DNA from: Loigolactobacillus zhaoyuanensis
Lineage (GTDB): Bacteria; Bacillota; Bacilli; Lactobacillales; Lactobacillaceae
Assembly: GCF_003946385.1 (NCBI RefSeq)
Contig: NZ_RHOE01000002.1
Location: 30,628-94,627 of the forward strand
DNA length: 64,000 nt
Direction of reading: 5' to 3'
Shown piece after piece: positions 36,161-44,418 of the stretch. The notes under the pieces are model-generated. The model saw only the letters and a list, made by a program, of their open reading frames with translations, was not told the origin of the DNA and did not search any database. A program made the translations under genes and the position numbers. Every line of letters starts with the position of its first letter. The first letter of the stretch is position 1.

Positions 36161-36215
36161 TACGACGTAAATATGCTAAAATTTAATTATTCGTGTCGAC
36201 TAGGGAGTGGCGAGC

Positions 36216-36890
36216 ATGCAATTTGTAGTTTTGAAGGGACATCAAGGCGGCTATCAATTAACGTTAAAGCAAAATGGCGCTTTTACCGCAATTATTGCGG
36301 AACTAAGTGAATTATTCGTTAAGTTAAGTCGCGAACAATCAAGTCAAGACGATACCAAAATCGTTGGCTTTAAAATTGATACCGAGAAGCGGCTATTAAC
36401 TGATCAAGAAAAGCGGCAAATTCAAGATTTAATTGAACAGTACCCACAATTTAAGGTTGAGCAAATTGAATCTGACGTGATCACTAAAGCAGCAGCGCAG
36501 ATTTTGAAAGAACAGGATAGCATTCACATGAGTCGTTTAGTGATTCGTAGTGGACAAGAGGTCCAAGTCGATGGTGACGTTTTATTTATTGGCGCTGTCC
36601 ATCGTGGTGGGATCCTACGTGCAACTGGAAGTGTCTATGTGGTGGGGAAAATTGAAGGTGTTGTTCACGCTGGATTTCCTGATCGGGACGATGCAATTGT
36701 CGTAGGCGACTTGAGTCAGGCTATTCAAGTGCGAATCGCTGATACTGTGGATATTTTAGCTGACAGTGATCAGGCCTTTACGCCGCGCTCAATTACATAT
36801 ATTAATGATCTACATTTACTTGATTACGGAAATCTGGATGATCTCAAGACGATTCGTCCAAAGTTATATAACAAGATTGGGGAGGCATAA
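36216..36890 (+). CDS. minC: Septum site-determining protein MinC
   Basis: A 224-residue inhibitor of FtsZ polymerisation. The N-terminal domain (about 1-100) begins MQFVVLKGHQGGYQL. The C-terminal beta-helix has VIRSGQEVQVDGDVLFIGAVHRGGILRATGSVYVVG and binds MinD. The ATG at 36216 fits the AGGGAGTGG site. A GTG at 36207 lies within that site. It is followed two bases later by minD. Confidence 0.93.
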   Translation: MQFVVLKGHQGGYQLTLKQNGAFTAIIAELSELFVKLSREQSSQDDTKIVGFKIDTEKRLLTDQEKRQIQDLIEQYPQFKVEQIESDVITKAAAQILKEQDSIHMSRLVIRSGQEVQVDGDVLFIGAVHRGGILRATGSVYVVGKIEGVVHAGFPDRDDAIVVGDLSQAIQVRIADTVDILADSDQAFTPRSITYINDLHLLDYGNLDDLKTIRPKLYNKIGEA

Positions 36891-36892
36891 CT

Positions 36893-37690
36893 ATGGGAAC
36901 GGCAATCGTAGTGACATCCGGTAAAGGTGGCGTTGGTAAAACGACCACCAGCGCAAATTTAGGGACTGCACTAGCTTTACAAAATAAAAAAGTTTGTTTG
37001 ATGGATTTAGATATTGGTCTTCGTAATTTGGATGTTGTTTTGGGCTTAGAAAATCGTATTATTTATGATATTGTCGATGTTGCTCAAGGTAGGGCTAAGT
37101 TACATCAAGCGTTAGTTAAAGACAAGCGCTTTGAAGATAACCTATACCTATTACCAGCTGCTCAGAATACGGATAAAGACGCCTTAATACCAGCAGAAGT
37201 GAAAGCAATCGTTGACGAATTAAAAGAAGACTATGATTTTGTTATTCTCGATTGTCCAGCGGGCATTGAGCAAGGATTCCAAAATTCGATTGCTGGTGCT
37301 GATTGCGCGATTGTGGTGACCACTCCTGAAATTTCAGCAGTCCGGGATGCTGATCGAGTAGTGGGGTTATTGGAACAAGCTAATATGGCTCAAGAACCAC
37401 GTTTGATCATTAACCGAATTCGGCAGCATATGATGAGTGAGGGTGACGTGATGGATATCGATGAAATCACACGTCATTTATCGATTTCGTTATTAGGGAT
37501 AGTTCTGGACGATGATGGCGTTATTGCTTCTTCTAATCAGGGCAACCCAGTTGTACTCGATCCTAAGAATCCAGCTAGTCAGGGTTATCGAAATATTGCC
37601 CGGCGGATCTTAGGCGAAACGGTGCCTTTAATGTCGATCAAGGAAGAAAAAGTTGGCTTTTGGCAGCGACTTTTTGGTAATCGGAGCTAG
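36893..37690 (+). CDS. minD: Septum site-determining ATPase MinD
   Basis: A 265-residue ParA/MinD ATPase that carries MinC to the membrane. The deviant Walker A SGKGGVGKTTTSANLG, switch I/II segments LDIGLRNLD and ILDCPAGIEQG, and the C-terminal amphipathic membrane-targeting helix (KVGFWQRLFGNRS) are visible. GGGGAGG precedes the ATG. No minE is nearby, as expected where DivIVA provides the polar cue. Confidence 0.96.
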   Translation: MGTAIVVTSGKGGVGKTTTSANLGTALALQNKKVCLMDLDIGLRNLDVVLGLENRIIYDIVDVAQGRAKLHQALVKDKRFEDNLYLLPAAQNTDKDALIPAEVKAIVDELKEDYDFVILDCPAGIEQGFQNSIAGADCAIVVTTPEISAVRDADRVVGLLEQANMAQEPRLIINRIRQHMMSEGDVMDIDEITRHLSISLLGIVLDDDGVIASSNQGNPVVLDPKNPASQGYRNIARRILGETVPLMSIKEEKVGFWQRLFGNRS

Positions 37691-37727
37691 ACTATTTGCA
37701 AATTAAACGGTTGGCATAAGTATTAAT

Positions 37728-37756
37728 TTGACAGTAAAGTTAAAAAGTGTTAATCT
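37728..37756 (+). promoter_or_regulatory. Promoter of the ABC operon leader
   Basis: TTGACA (37728-37733), 17 bases, TAATCT (37751-37756), about 40 bases after minD. It would give a leader of nearly 500 bases. Confidence 0.7.
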
Positions 37757-37764
37757 TATTCTCA

Positions 37765-38135
37765 TAAATAACTAACGTTGAACAGAATATTAGTTGTACT
37801 TTGATTAACAGAGAGTTTCTGGTCGCTGTGAAGAAACAATCAAGTATAACGAAACACATCTGCGAGTATTGTGTGCTGAACAAATTAGGTGCACACGGGA
37901 AAGCCCGTTATTGCTGTAGTTCTTAGAACTACCTGAGATGCCTTTTGTGAAAATGGCATAAATAGAGGTGGAATCACGAAATCAATCGTCCTCTTGAAGT
38001 TATTTGACTTCAAGAGGACTTTTTTATTTGTATTTGTGGCTGAACTACTGGAGGTACTGATCGTGAGGTCAGTGCAAATTGAGGTGGAACCACGCATTGC
38101 GTCCTCGAAAACGATTTGTTTTCGAGGACTTTTTA
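37765..38135 (+). promoter_or_regulatory. T-box leader with two successive antiterminator/terminator modules
   Basis: Stem I is recognisable from AGAGAG followed by the GGTCGCTGTGAA distal loop. A helix GTTGTACTTTGATT/AATCAAGTATAAC closes above a specifier loop GAAA-CAC-A, which gives CAC (His) at 37855-37857. Module 1 is GAGGTGGAATCACG (37965-37978) with terminator 37988-38026. Module 2 is GAGGTGGAACCACG (38081-38094) with terminator 38101-38134. Only about 54 bases lie between the first terminator and the second antiterminator, too few for a second stem I. Both modules have TGGA, which would pair with a U73 tRNA rather than the C73 usual for tRNA-His. Confidence 0.85.
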
Positions 38136-38204
38136 TTTACCTAAAAGTCGATCGTTCTCTGTTTTGCTGTACTTTAATTAAGCGAAAACAGATTCGTCAA
38201 TGAA

Positions 38205-38224
38205 GATTTATGTTCACATAAATC
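38205..38224 (+). repeat. Perfect 9-bp hairpin after the T-box modules
   Basis: GATTTATGT pairs perfectly with ACATAAATC around TC, about 20 bases before the permease RBS. There is no T-run. It may affect message stability or ribosome loading. Confidence 0.5.
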
Positions 38225-38256
38225 GATCACTAATTTTTGGAATAGGGGATGTTGAA

Positions 38257-38919
38257 ATGGATATCTTGGCAACACAATGGCATTATGCTTGGCAAATTAT
38301 GCCTTCACTTTTCGATGGTGTTAAAATGACGCTATCACTTTTCTTCTTCACTTTGATCGGTGCGATTCCTTTGGGGATCATTGTTGGGTTAGGCCGAGCA
38401 TCACGCTTCAAGCCTTTGCGCAATATTCTAGGTATTTATGTTTGGATCATGCGCGGAACGCCGCTATTATTACAGTTAATTTTTGTTTTTTATGGATTAC
38501 CAATTATTCATATTGTGTTCCAGCGTTATGATGCAGCCTTATTTGCTTTTATTATTAATTATGCCGCTTATTTTGCCGAAATTTTTCGTGGTGGTTTGCA
38601 GTCGATCGATCGTGGTCAATATGAAAGTGCGAAAGTGTTGCGTTTGACCTACTGGCAAACGATAAAAAAGATTGTTCTACCACAGGTAATGAAAATTGTT
38701 TTACCTTCAATTGGCAATGAAGTTATTAACCTAGTTAAAGATTCCTCGTTAGTTTATGTGATCGGTTTAGGCGATCTTTTACGCGCCGGTAATGTGGCCA
38801 CTGCTCGGGATGTCACGCTACTACCACTACTTTTAGTGGGGATCGGTTATTTGTTACTGACAGCCGTTTTAACTTTGATCCAGCGTAAGGTTGAACAACA
38901 TTACAGTTATTACAAGTAG
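38257..38919 (+). CDS. Polar amino-acid ABC transporter permease
   Basis: A 220-residue membrane permease of the HisM/GlnP family with five predicted helices and the EAA-type loop YESAKVLRLTYWQTIKKIVLPQ that contacts the ATPase. GGGGA precedes the ATG at 38257. An upstream in-frame ATG (38200) would start inside leader structure. The operon has a single permease gene, so a homodimer is likely. The T-box leader suggests uptake of the amino acid sensed by its tRNA, provisionally histidine. Confidence 0.9.
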   Translation: MDILATQWHYAWQIMPSLFDGVKMTLSLFFFTLIGAIPLGIIVGLGRASRFKPLRNILGIYVWIMRGTPLLLQLIFVFYGLPIIHIVFQRYDAALFAFIINYAAYFAEIFRGGLQSIDRGQYESAKVLRLTYWQTIKKIVLPQVMKIVLPSIGNEVINLVKDSSLVYVIGLGDLLRAGNVATARDVTLLPLLLVGIGYLLLTAVLTLIQRKVEQHYSYYK

Positions 38920-38931
38920 GAGGGATAAGCG

Positions 38932-39576
38932 ATGTTAGAATTAAAAGCAATTAGTAAACATTTTGGTCGGCGTTTGATCTTAGATCAGCTTGATTTGACC
39001 GTTAATGATGGCGAGGCCTTAGCAATTGTGGGCCCTTCTGGTGCTGGTAAAACAACGTTATTGCGCTGTATTAGTGGACTTGAACGGATCGATGCGGGGC
39101 AAATTCTATTAGATGGTCAGACTTTTGATCCGTATGATAATCAGGATAAGGACAGCGTGATCGGGGTCGTATTTCAAGACTTTCAGTTATTCCCGAATCT
39201 GAACGTTCTTGATAATATTACATTAGCACCGATTTTGGCCTTGAAACAGACTAAGGATGAGGCTGAAAGACAAGCACGCGCGCTACTAGAACGTTTAGCG
39301 TTAACGGGCAAGGAAGAACTCTATCCTTATCAACTATCAGGTGGTCAAAAGCAGCGGGTCGCATTGGCACGTGCATTGGCAATGAAGCCGAAAATTTTGT
39401 GTTATGATGAGCCAACTAGTGCGTTGGATCCTGATTTACGTCAAGAAGTTGAGAAATTAATTTTAGGCTTAAAGGCTGACGGGATGACGCAGATCATCGT
39501 GACCCATGATTTGGAATTTGCTGAAAATATTGCTGACGCGGTTAAACACGTTGATGCACTTCCAGAAAGTAAATAA
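38932..39576 (+). CDS. Polar amino-acid ABC transporter ATP-binding protein
   Basis: A 214-residue ATPase of the GlnQ/HisP type. Walker A GPSGAGKTT, Q-loop VVFQDFQLF, signature LSGGQKQRVALARAL, Walker B ILCYDEPTSALD and the H-loop TQIIVTHD are all present. It lies 12 bases after the permease and is expressed with it. The C-terminus is short, a little below the typical 240 residues of the family. Confidence 0.94.
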   Translation: MLELKAISKHFGRRLILDQLDLTVNDGEALAIVGPSGAGKTTLLRCISGLERIDAGQILLDGQTFDPYDNQDKDSVIGVVFQDFQLFPNLNVLDNITLAPILALKQTKDEAERQARALLERLALTGKEELYPYQLSGGQKQRVALARALAMKPKILCYDEPTSALDPDLRQEVEKLILGLKADGMTQIIVTHDLEFAENIADAVKHVDALPESK

Positions 39577-39630
39577 TAGCGTCGATCAATTGTGAACGCC
39601 GTATGATAATAATGAAAAGGAGGCCAAAAA

Positions 39631-40461
39631 ATGCGTAAAAAAATACTGGGGACATTATTAGCAGTTTTGGTACTTTTTAGTGCGATCAGCTTAACTGGCT
39701 GTTCGCGCGCCGATACGAAAGCTGATTCGTGGTCGACGATCCAACGTCGTAAAACGGTTATTGTTGGGTTAGATGATAGCTTTGTACCAATGGGTTTCCG
39801 CGCTAAAAGTGGGAAGCTAGAAGGCTTTGATATTGATCTAGCCCGCGCTGTTTTTAAAAAATACAATATTAAAGTTGATTTTCAAACTATTGATTGGTCA
39901 ATGAATGCGACTGAATTACGTAATCACACCATTGATTTGATTTGGAATGGCTATACGATCACGCCGCAGCGTAAGAAGGTTGTTCGGTTTAGCTCGCCGT
40001 ATTTACTGAATAAGCAAATTTTGGTGACAATGAAGAAAGATCAGATCAATAGCTTTGCTGGTATGCAAGGCAAAGTTTTAGGGGTACAAACCGGCTCCTC
40101 TGGTTATTCAAGTTTAGAATCCGAGCCTAAATTATTAAAAAATTACATCAAAAATGGTTCGCCAGTGCTTTACAGTACGTTTAATGATGCTTTTATTGAT
40201 TTGAACGCCAATCGGATCCAGGGATTATTGATTGATCGGGTGTATGCAAATTATTATATTGACCATCAAGCTAATCGTGATGATTATCAGGTGACCGATG
40301 GTAGCTTTGAGCCGGAAGATTTTGCGGTGGGGATGCGTAAGTCGGATAAAACGCTACAACGTAAAATTGACGCCGCAATGAAAGAATTATATCGCGACGG
40401 TACGATGAAAAAAATCAGTTATAAATGGTTTGGCGAAGATGATACGATTCCACAAAAATAA
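39631..40461 (+). CDS. Amino-acid ABC transporter substrate-binding lipoprotein
   Basis: A 276-residue family 3 solute-binding protein. The signal peptide ends in lipobox LTGC (Cys about residue 24), so it is lipid-anchored outside the membrane. GLDDSFVPMGFR, GFDIDLARAVF, DWSMNATEL and IDLIWNGYTITPQR are typical of polar amino-acid binders. AAGGAGG precedes the ATG. The ligand is not certain: the leader specifier suggests histidine, but related proteins bind other polar amino acids. Confidence 0.91.
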   Translation: MRKKILGTLLAVLVLFSAISLTGCSRADTKADSWSTIQRRKTVIVGLDDSFVPMGFRAKSGKLEGFDIDLARAVFKKYNIKVDFQTIDWSMNATELRNHTIDLIWNGYTITPQRKKVVRFSSPYLLNKQILVTMKKDQINSFAGMQGKVLGVQTGSSGYSSLESEPKLLKNYIKNGSPVLYSTFNDAFIDLNANRIQGLLIDRVYANYYIDHQANRDDYQVTDGSFEPEDFAVGMRKSDKTLQRKIDAAMKELYRDGTMKKISYKWFGEDDTIPQK

Positions 40462-40510
40462 GTAAATAAATAGCCGTCCACCTGATTTAAGGTGACGGCT
40501 ATTTATTTAC
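40462..40510. terminator. Bidirectional terminator between the ABC operon and aspartate kinase
   Basis: A long stem pairs GTAAATAAATAGCCGT with ACGGCTATTTATTTAC, extended by CACCT/AGGTG. It overlaps the last codon and stop of the convergent aspartate kinase gene. Confidence 0.85.
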
Positions 40511-41871
40511 GCTTTTTCAGTACTAAAGAATGCTTTGTAGAGGCCACGAACCGCGTTGAATTCGTCCTTCTCACGTACGCCAAACATGATTGAAACTGGT
40601 GAAGCGCCATGATCTAACGTGACTAAGGAGACACCAGATTGGGCGATACTATTGGTCGCTTTAGCCATCATACCAATATGATCTTGAATCCCTTCACCGA
40701 CGATCATGACTAGCGCATAGTGATGGATGACGCGAATATCATCGGGATGAATAGCGGCTTTGATTGCGGCCATTACTTTTGGTTCTAGTTCAGCCGTTAA
40801 TTCACGTTCACGAATGATGATCGTGATATCATCGATACCAGAAGGAATGTGTTCAAAACTAATGCCATATTCTGCTAGAATTTGTAGGACTTTAAACACA
40901 AAACCGACTTGTTTATTCATTAAATATTTACGGATATAGATACCGAGAAATCCGGTATCGCTGGCAATACCAGAGATAGGTCGCTGCGGATCATAAATTT
41001 TACGTGCTGAAATTAAAGTGCCAGGTCGTAATGGATGGTTAGTATTTTTCACCCGCACAGAAATACCACCTTCGATTGCTGGGATCAAGGCTTCATCATG
41101 AAAAACAGAAAAACCAGAGTAGGATAGTTCGCGCATTTCACGGAAGGTTAAGTGCTCAATTGCAGTAGGCTGGGTAACGATATTCGGATTAGCGGCATAG
41201 ATCGCATCGACATCGGTAAAATTCTCATATAATTCTGCTTTAAAAGCACGGGCAAAGATAGCACCGGTAATATCGGAACCACCACGCGAGAAAGTACAAA
41301 TCTGGCCGGCTTTGGTATAACCGAAAAAGCCAGGAATGATCAACAGCGACTTGCTTTTTTTGAAGGCAGCTAATTGGGCATAACTTTCCGATAGGACTTG
41401 TGCATCACCAGGCGTTGCGCTGACCAACAAGCCAGCTTCCCGTGGACTAAGGTAATGACTAGGTAAACCTAAATGATTTAAAATAGCTGCGATCAATTTG
41501 GCATTATTATCCTCGCCGGCGGCCTTAAAGGCATCCATTAAATAGTCAGCCGAAGGATATTCTTGTTGCGGTAGTTGTAAAATATGGTCGCGAATAACTT
41601 GGAATTCACTGTCTGGTAAATCGAAGCCAGTGGCGATTTCTTGATAACGAGCAATAATTGCGTGTTGGATAGCGACTGGATTTGTTTTTCTAAGGGTTAC
41701 TTGGGCGTAATCAATTAGTAGGTCGGTTACCTTTCGATCATCCGCAAAACGTTTTCCAGGCGCCGATACGACGATTGCGCGTCTTTTACTGTCGCCACGA
41801 ATAATATTAATTACTTTTTTGAGTTGGTCGCTGGAAGCTAATGAGCTTCCACCAAACTTAGCCACTTTCAA
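40507..41871 (-). CDS. Aspartate kinase
   Basis: A 454-residue monofunctional aspartokinase, first step to lysine, diaminopimelate, threonine and methionine. KFGGSSLAS at the N-terminus, the FTRGGSD-like FSRGGSDITGA, and two C-terminal ACT domains (about 315-454, with SFEHIPSGIDDITIII and SIMFGV) are visible. Allosteric control by lysine or threonine is likely from the ACT pair. Translation appears to start at TTG 41871, since the preceding 16 bases are a near-perfect tandem copy of the start region, and the GGAAAG site lies rather far upstream. Confidence 0.92.
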   Translation of the reverse strand: MKVAKFGGSSLASSDQLKKVINIIRGDSKRRAIVVSAPGKRFADDRKVTDLLIDYAQVTLRKTNPVAIQHAIIARYQEIATGFDLPDSEFQVIRDHILQLPQQEYPSADYLMDAFKAAGEDNNAKLIAAILNHLGLPSHYLSPREAGLLVSATPGDAQVLSESYAQLAAFKKSKSLLIIPGFFGYTKAGQICTFSRGGSDITGAIFARAFKAELYENFTDVDAIYAANPNIVTQPTAIEHLTFREMRELSYSGFSVFHDEALIPAIEGGISVRVKNTNHPLRPGTLISARKIYDPQRPISGIASDTGFLGIYIRKYLMNKQVGFVFKVLQILAEYGISFEHIPSGIDDITIIIRERELTAELEPKVMAAIKAAIHPDDIRVIHHYALVMIVGEGIQDHIGMMAKATNSIAQSGVSLVTLDHGASPVSIMFGVREKDEFNAVRGLYKAFFSTEKA

Positions 41872-41885
41872 ACTTAGCCACTTCT
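41854..41885 (-). repeat. 16-bp tandem duplication at the aspartate kinase start
   Basis: Two adjacent 16-base units (41854-41869 and 41870-41885) are identical over 14 bases and span the start codon. Because 16 is not a multiple of three, the upstream copy's GTG opens a seven-codon frame (VAKFESG then stop) just after the GGAAAG site. Confidence 0.85.
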
Positions 41886-41914
41886 TTCCGGATTATTAAA
41901 ATAAAATTAATATT

Positions 41915-41943
41915 AGCATAGCAAATTCACATCTAAAAGGCAA
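41915..41943 (-). promoter_or_regulatory. Promoter of aspartate kinase
   Basis: On the minus strand TTGCCT (41938-41943) and TATGCT (41915-41920) with a 17-base spacer. Confidence 0.6.
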
Positions 41944-42015
41944 TTTTTGTTAAGATCAGATTAAGTTGACAATATTGTGAAATTATTCTATGCTGAAGCC
42001 ACAATTAAATGATTA

Positions 42016-42102
42016 ACTGCAAAGGGGAGCCTTTTTTGGCTGAGAGTGATTAAATTCAGACCCTTGAACCTGTTGTGTTAACACACGCGTAGGAATTGTA
42101 GT
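42016..42102 (+). promoter_or_regulatory. TPP riboswitch
   Basis: The thi-box signature is clear in order: GGGGAGCC, GGCTGAGAG, ACCCTTGAACCTG, and the closing CGCGTAGGAA. The variable P3a arm is short (GTTGTGTTAACACAC). Thiamine pyrophosphate should turn off thiT. Downstream, CCTC (42111-42114) could pair with GAGG of the Shine-Dalgarno site (42135-42141), so translational control is possible. Confidence 0.95.
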
Positions 42103-42148
42103 GGCGTCAGCCTCTTTGTAGTCAATTAATCTATGAGGAGGATTTTTT

Positions 42149-42730
42149 ATGTCTAATCGGCATCTATTAGTTTGGATCGAAGGTACAGTGATCGCTGCGT
42201 TGGCAATGGTGTTGGAGTATTTACCCCACGCTGTCGGGCCGTTGAATATTTCTTACGGGATCATTCCGTTAGCGGTTTATAGTTTACGCCGCGGTTGGAA
42301 AGCCGGAATCAGTTCAGGATTAGTTTGGGGATTATTAGATCTATTTCTACGTGGTTTTGGTAGTGGTGGTTTTTTGAATCCGATACAAGGGCTAATTGAA
42401 TATCCTTTGGCCTTTGCTGCTGTTGGTTTAATTGGTATCGGCACAAGTTCACTGCAAAAAGCGTTGCTTCGCCAGCAGCGTGGGCGGATGTTTGGCTATG
42501 CAGTGGGTGCAACTGTGGTTGGTGTCTTTGCTAAATATTTCTTTCACTTTGTAGCAGGCGTTTTTTATTGGGGTTCATATGCACCTAAGGGGATGAGCCC
42601 GGTGCTTTACTCATTAGTTGCGAATGGCAGTAGCGCAATTCTAAATTTGATCTTGGCAAATGTAGTCGTTGTGTTGCTATTGATCAGTGCGCCACAATTG
42701 TTTAGTCCTAAGAATATGCAGCCGGCTTAA
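42149..42730 (+). CDS. thiT: Energy-coupled thiamine transporter ThiT (S component)
   Basis: A 193-residue integral membrane protein with about six helices that binds thiamine for an ECF transporter. It ends helix 1 with LEYLPHA and carries GIIPLAVYSLRRGWKAG, NPIQGLIEYPLAF and KYFFHFVAGVFYWGSYAP, matching ThiT/YuaJ. The TPP riboswitch upstream agrees with this. The ECF energising module is not in this window. GAGGAGGA precedes the ATG. Confidence 0.95.
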   Translation: MSNRHLLVWIEGTVIAALAMVLEYLPHAVGPLNISYGIIPLAVYSLRRGWKAGISSGLVWGLLDLFLRGFGSGGFLNPIQGLIEYPLAFAAVGLIGIGTSSLQKALLRQQRGRMFGYAVGATVVGVFAKYFFHFVAGVFYWGSYAPKGMSPVLYSLVANGSSAILNLILANVVVVLLLISAPQLFSPKNMQPA

Positions 42731-42735
42731 TTTAA

Positions 42736-42787
42736 TTATAAAAAATACGGTATCTACCACTACTAAGTGGCAGATACCGTATTTTAG
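42736..42787. terminator. Bidirectional terminator between thiT and the DUF4044 gene
   Basis: AAAATACGGTATCT pairs perfectly with AGATACCGTATTTT, with A- and T-rich flanks on both sides. Confidence 0.88.
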
Positions 42788-42799
42788 TTGATTTGCTTC

Positions 42800-42913
42800 T
42801 TATTGAAAGGCTGCAACGGCGGTCATGACCATACCACCAAGCGTTGCAATTAACATGACCCAGATTACGACTTTAGTTAGTTTTGCGAAACCGCTAGTTT
42901 TTTCTTTTTTCAT
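42800..42913 (-). CDS. DUF4044 membrane microprotein (37 residues)
   Basis: A minus-strand gene encoding a basic N-terminus (MKKEKTSGFAKLTKVV) and one transmembrane helix (IWVMLIATLGGMVMTAVAAF). The pattern matches the tiny DUF4044 family of Lactobacillales. A GAGGTGG site lies about 12 bases upstream of the ATG at 42913, and the thiT terminator closes it. The function is unknown. It shares orientation with corA, which ends a little upstream. Confidence 0.8.
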   Translation of the reverse strand: MKKEKTSGFAKLTKVVIWVMLIATLGGMVMTAVAAFQ

Positions 42914-42988
42914 TACGCTTTATTGCCACCTCAATCGAATTAATTAGCATAAGTTTAACTTGTTTCTAAGTGAATTGCAATTATTGTT

Positions 42989-43936
42989 TCAGAAAAAATG
43001 GTGATGGCGTAACCACCAAGCTGCCAGCCAAGAACAAACTAAGGTCCAGAAAATAATAACTGCAAAAGCGTGAGCGCCGCTTGCACCTGGCAAGTGAACA
43101 TTCATACCATAGATACCACCGACAATTGTTGGAATGGTGAGAATGATCGTAATTGAAGTCAGAACTTTCATAATAATATTTAGATTGTTGGAAACAATTG
43201 AGCTGACCGTAGTATTATACTCATCGATAATCTGCTTTTGTTGCGCGGTCATGGTAGCGGCTTGATCGCTTTCAATTAGAATGTCGCGTAGTAATTCAAT
43301 GAACGGTTTAGTTTCAAAATAGAATTCACTGTCTTGCAAGGTTGTTAGCAGCTGTTTATTTTGCTGCAATGCACTTTGGAAGCGAATTAAACTCTTTTGC
43401 ATCGCGGTCAACTGGAATAGATCGTTATTCTCAGTTGCTAGCGTCAATGTTTTTTCTAGTGAATTCATCATATGACTATTTTGGTCCAAACAATCAAGAT
43501 AACTTTTGTTAATAAACCAAATCAATTTCAAGGTCAAACGTTCATGATTATCTGAATTCAAGCGCGGTTGATGTAACAAAAAATCGCGAACAAAGAGTGC
43601 TGGATGGTTACTGACGGTGATCAGCGCATCAGCGGTTAAGATAATTGCAAAAGGGTAAGTTGTGTACTCATTATAGCCTAAAGGACTAACGGTTTCGTGG
43701 GGGAACCGGGTTAGGATCAAAGCAGGTCGTTCGATAATCGATTGCTCAACGCCTTCAGTGCGCGGATTTTCTTTATCATCTAATACGGCGGTCAAATAGT
43801 CACGTGGAATGGTAAAGCGGGACTGCAGCTGGCTAATTTCAGTCGTGGTTGGTCGTTCAACATGAACCCAGCAATTACGTTGATAAGTGTTGAGCGGCAG
43901 CAATTGGTCGTTTACGGTATGGAAGTAATTAATCAC
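42989..43936 (-). CDS. CorA-family magnesium transporter
   Basis: A 315-residue CorA/MIT protein. A soluble alpha/beta and long-helix cytoplasmic part is followed by two C-terminal transmembrane helices, with the selectivity motif GMN in IYGMNVHLPG between them and a basic tail (WWLRHHHFF). Translation starts at GTG 43936 behind GAGGAGAA. It should move Mg2+ and possibly Co2+ or other divalents. The small DUF4044 gene lies 75 bases downstream on the same strand. Confidence 0.92.
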   Translation of the reverse strand: MINYFHTVNDQLLPLNTYQRNCWVHVERPTTTEISQLQSRFTIPRDYLTAVLDDKENPRTEGVEQSIIERPALILTRFPHETVSPLGYNEYTTYPFAIILTADALITVSNHPALFVRDFLLHQPRLNSDNHERLTLKLIWFINKSYLDCLDQNSHMMNSLEKTLTLATENNDLFQLTAMQKSLIRFQSALQQNKQLLTTLQDSEFYFETKPFIELLRDILIESDQAATMTAQQKQIIDEYNTTVSSIVSNNLNIIMKVLTSITIILTIPTIVGGIYGMNVHLPGASGAHAFAVIIFWTLVCSWLAAWWLRHHHFF

Positions 43937-44074
43937 AATATCGGCTTCTCCTCATTAAGAAAGGTTAATTTAAACTATCCTTGTTATTTTAACACTTTTC
44001 CCGTAGGCTAAATGTAAGTGAAGCCAGTAACTTCATGATAGTTGTCTGAAATAAGAAAAAGGTGGTCAGAGTGA

Positions 44075-44407
44075 ATGCTTGTACTGGGAGTATTGCTACC
44101 AGTGATTGGATTGATCATTGGTGTGGTAATGCGGTTAACTCATTTTAAATGGCGGATTGCACCAGTTGACTGGGTCACGTTTAGCCTGTTACTTGCTAGT
44201 GATATCCTGATCTGGATTCGCTACCGTTATCAAGCAACGAGTTTATTAATTGTTATTATGGCGATTATGGCCATTTTTGTTGCGGTCAGTTTAGCCTGGC
44301 GGCGGGGCGAAATTTTATATCGAACTTTTTTGAAAATTTGGTGGCGATTACTTTTCGCGCCTAGTTTACTTGCTTATCTAATATTAGTGGTGCTGCAGTG
44401 GTATTAA
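44075..44407 (+). CDS. DUF3397 membrane protein
   Basis: A 110-residue protein with about four hydrophobic helices and an Arg-rich cytoplasmic loop (WRRGEILYRTFLKIWWR). Size, topology and location immediately upstream of mraZ match the DUF3397 family common in lactobacilli. AAAGGTGG precedes the ATG by about nine bases. No function is known. Conserved adjacency to the division cluster suggests an envelope role, which is inference. Confidence 0.82.
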   Translation: MLVLGVLLPVIGLIIGVVMRLTHFKWRIAPVDWVTFSLLLASDILIWIRYRYQATSLLIVIMAIMAIFVAVSLAWRRGEILYRTFLKIWWRLLFAPSLLAYLILVVLQWY

Positions 44408-44418
44408 ATACACACGCG

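Noticed and set aside
37848..37866. Reading the T-box specifier as ACA (Thr) or TGC (Cys)
   Set aside because: Alignment with the valS and ileS specifier loops in this window (four bases, codon, then A) favours CAC. The discriminator mismatch keeps some doubt.
37689..38256. A second full T-box preceding the ABC operon
   Set aside because: Only the antiterminator/terminator part is duplicated. The 54 bases before the second T-box sequence cannot hold stem I and stem II.
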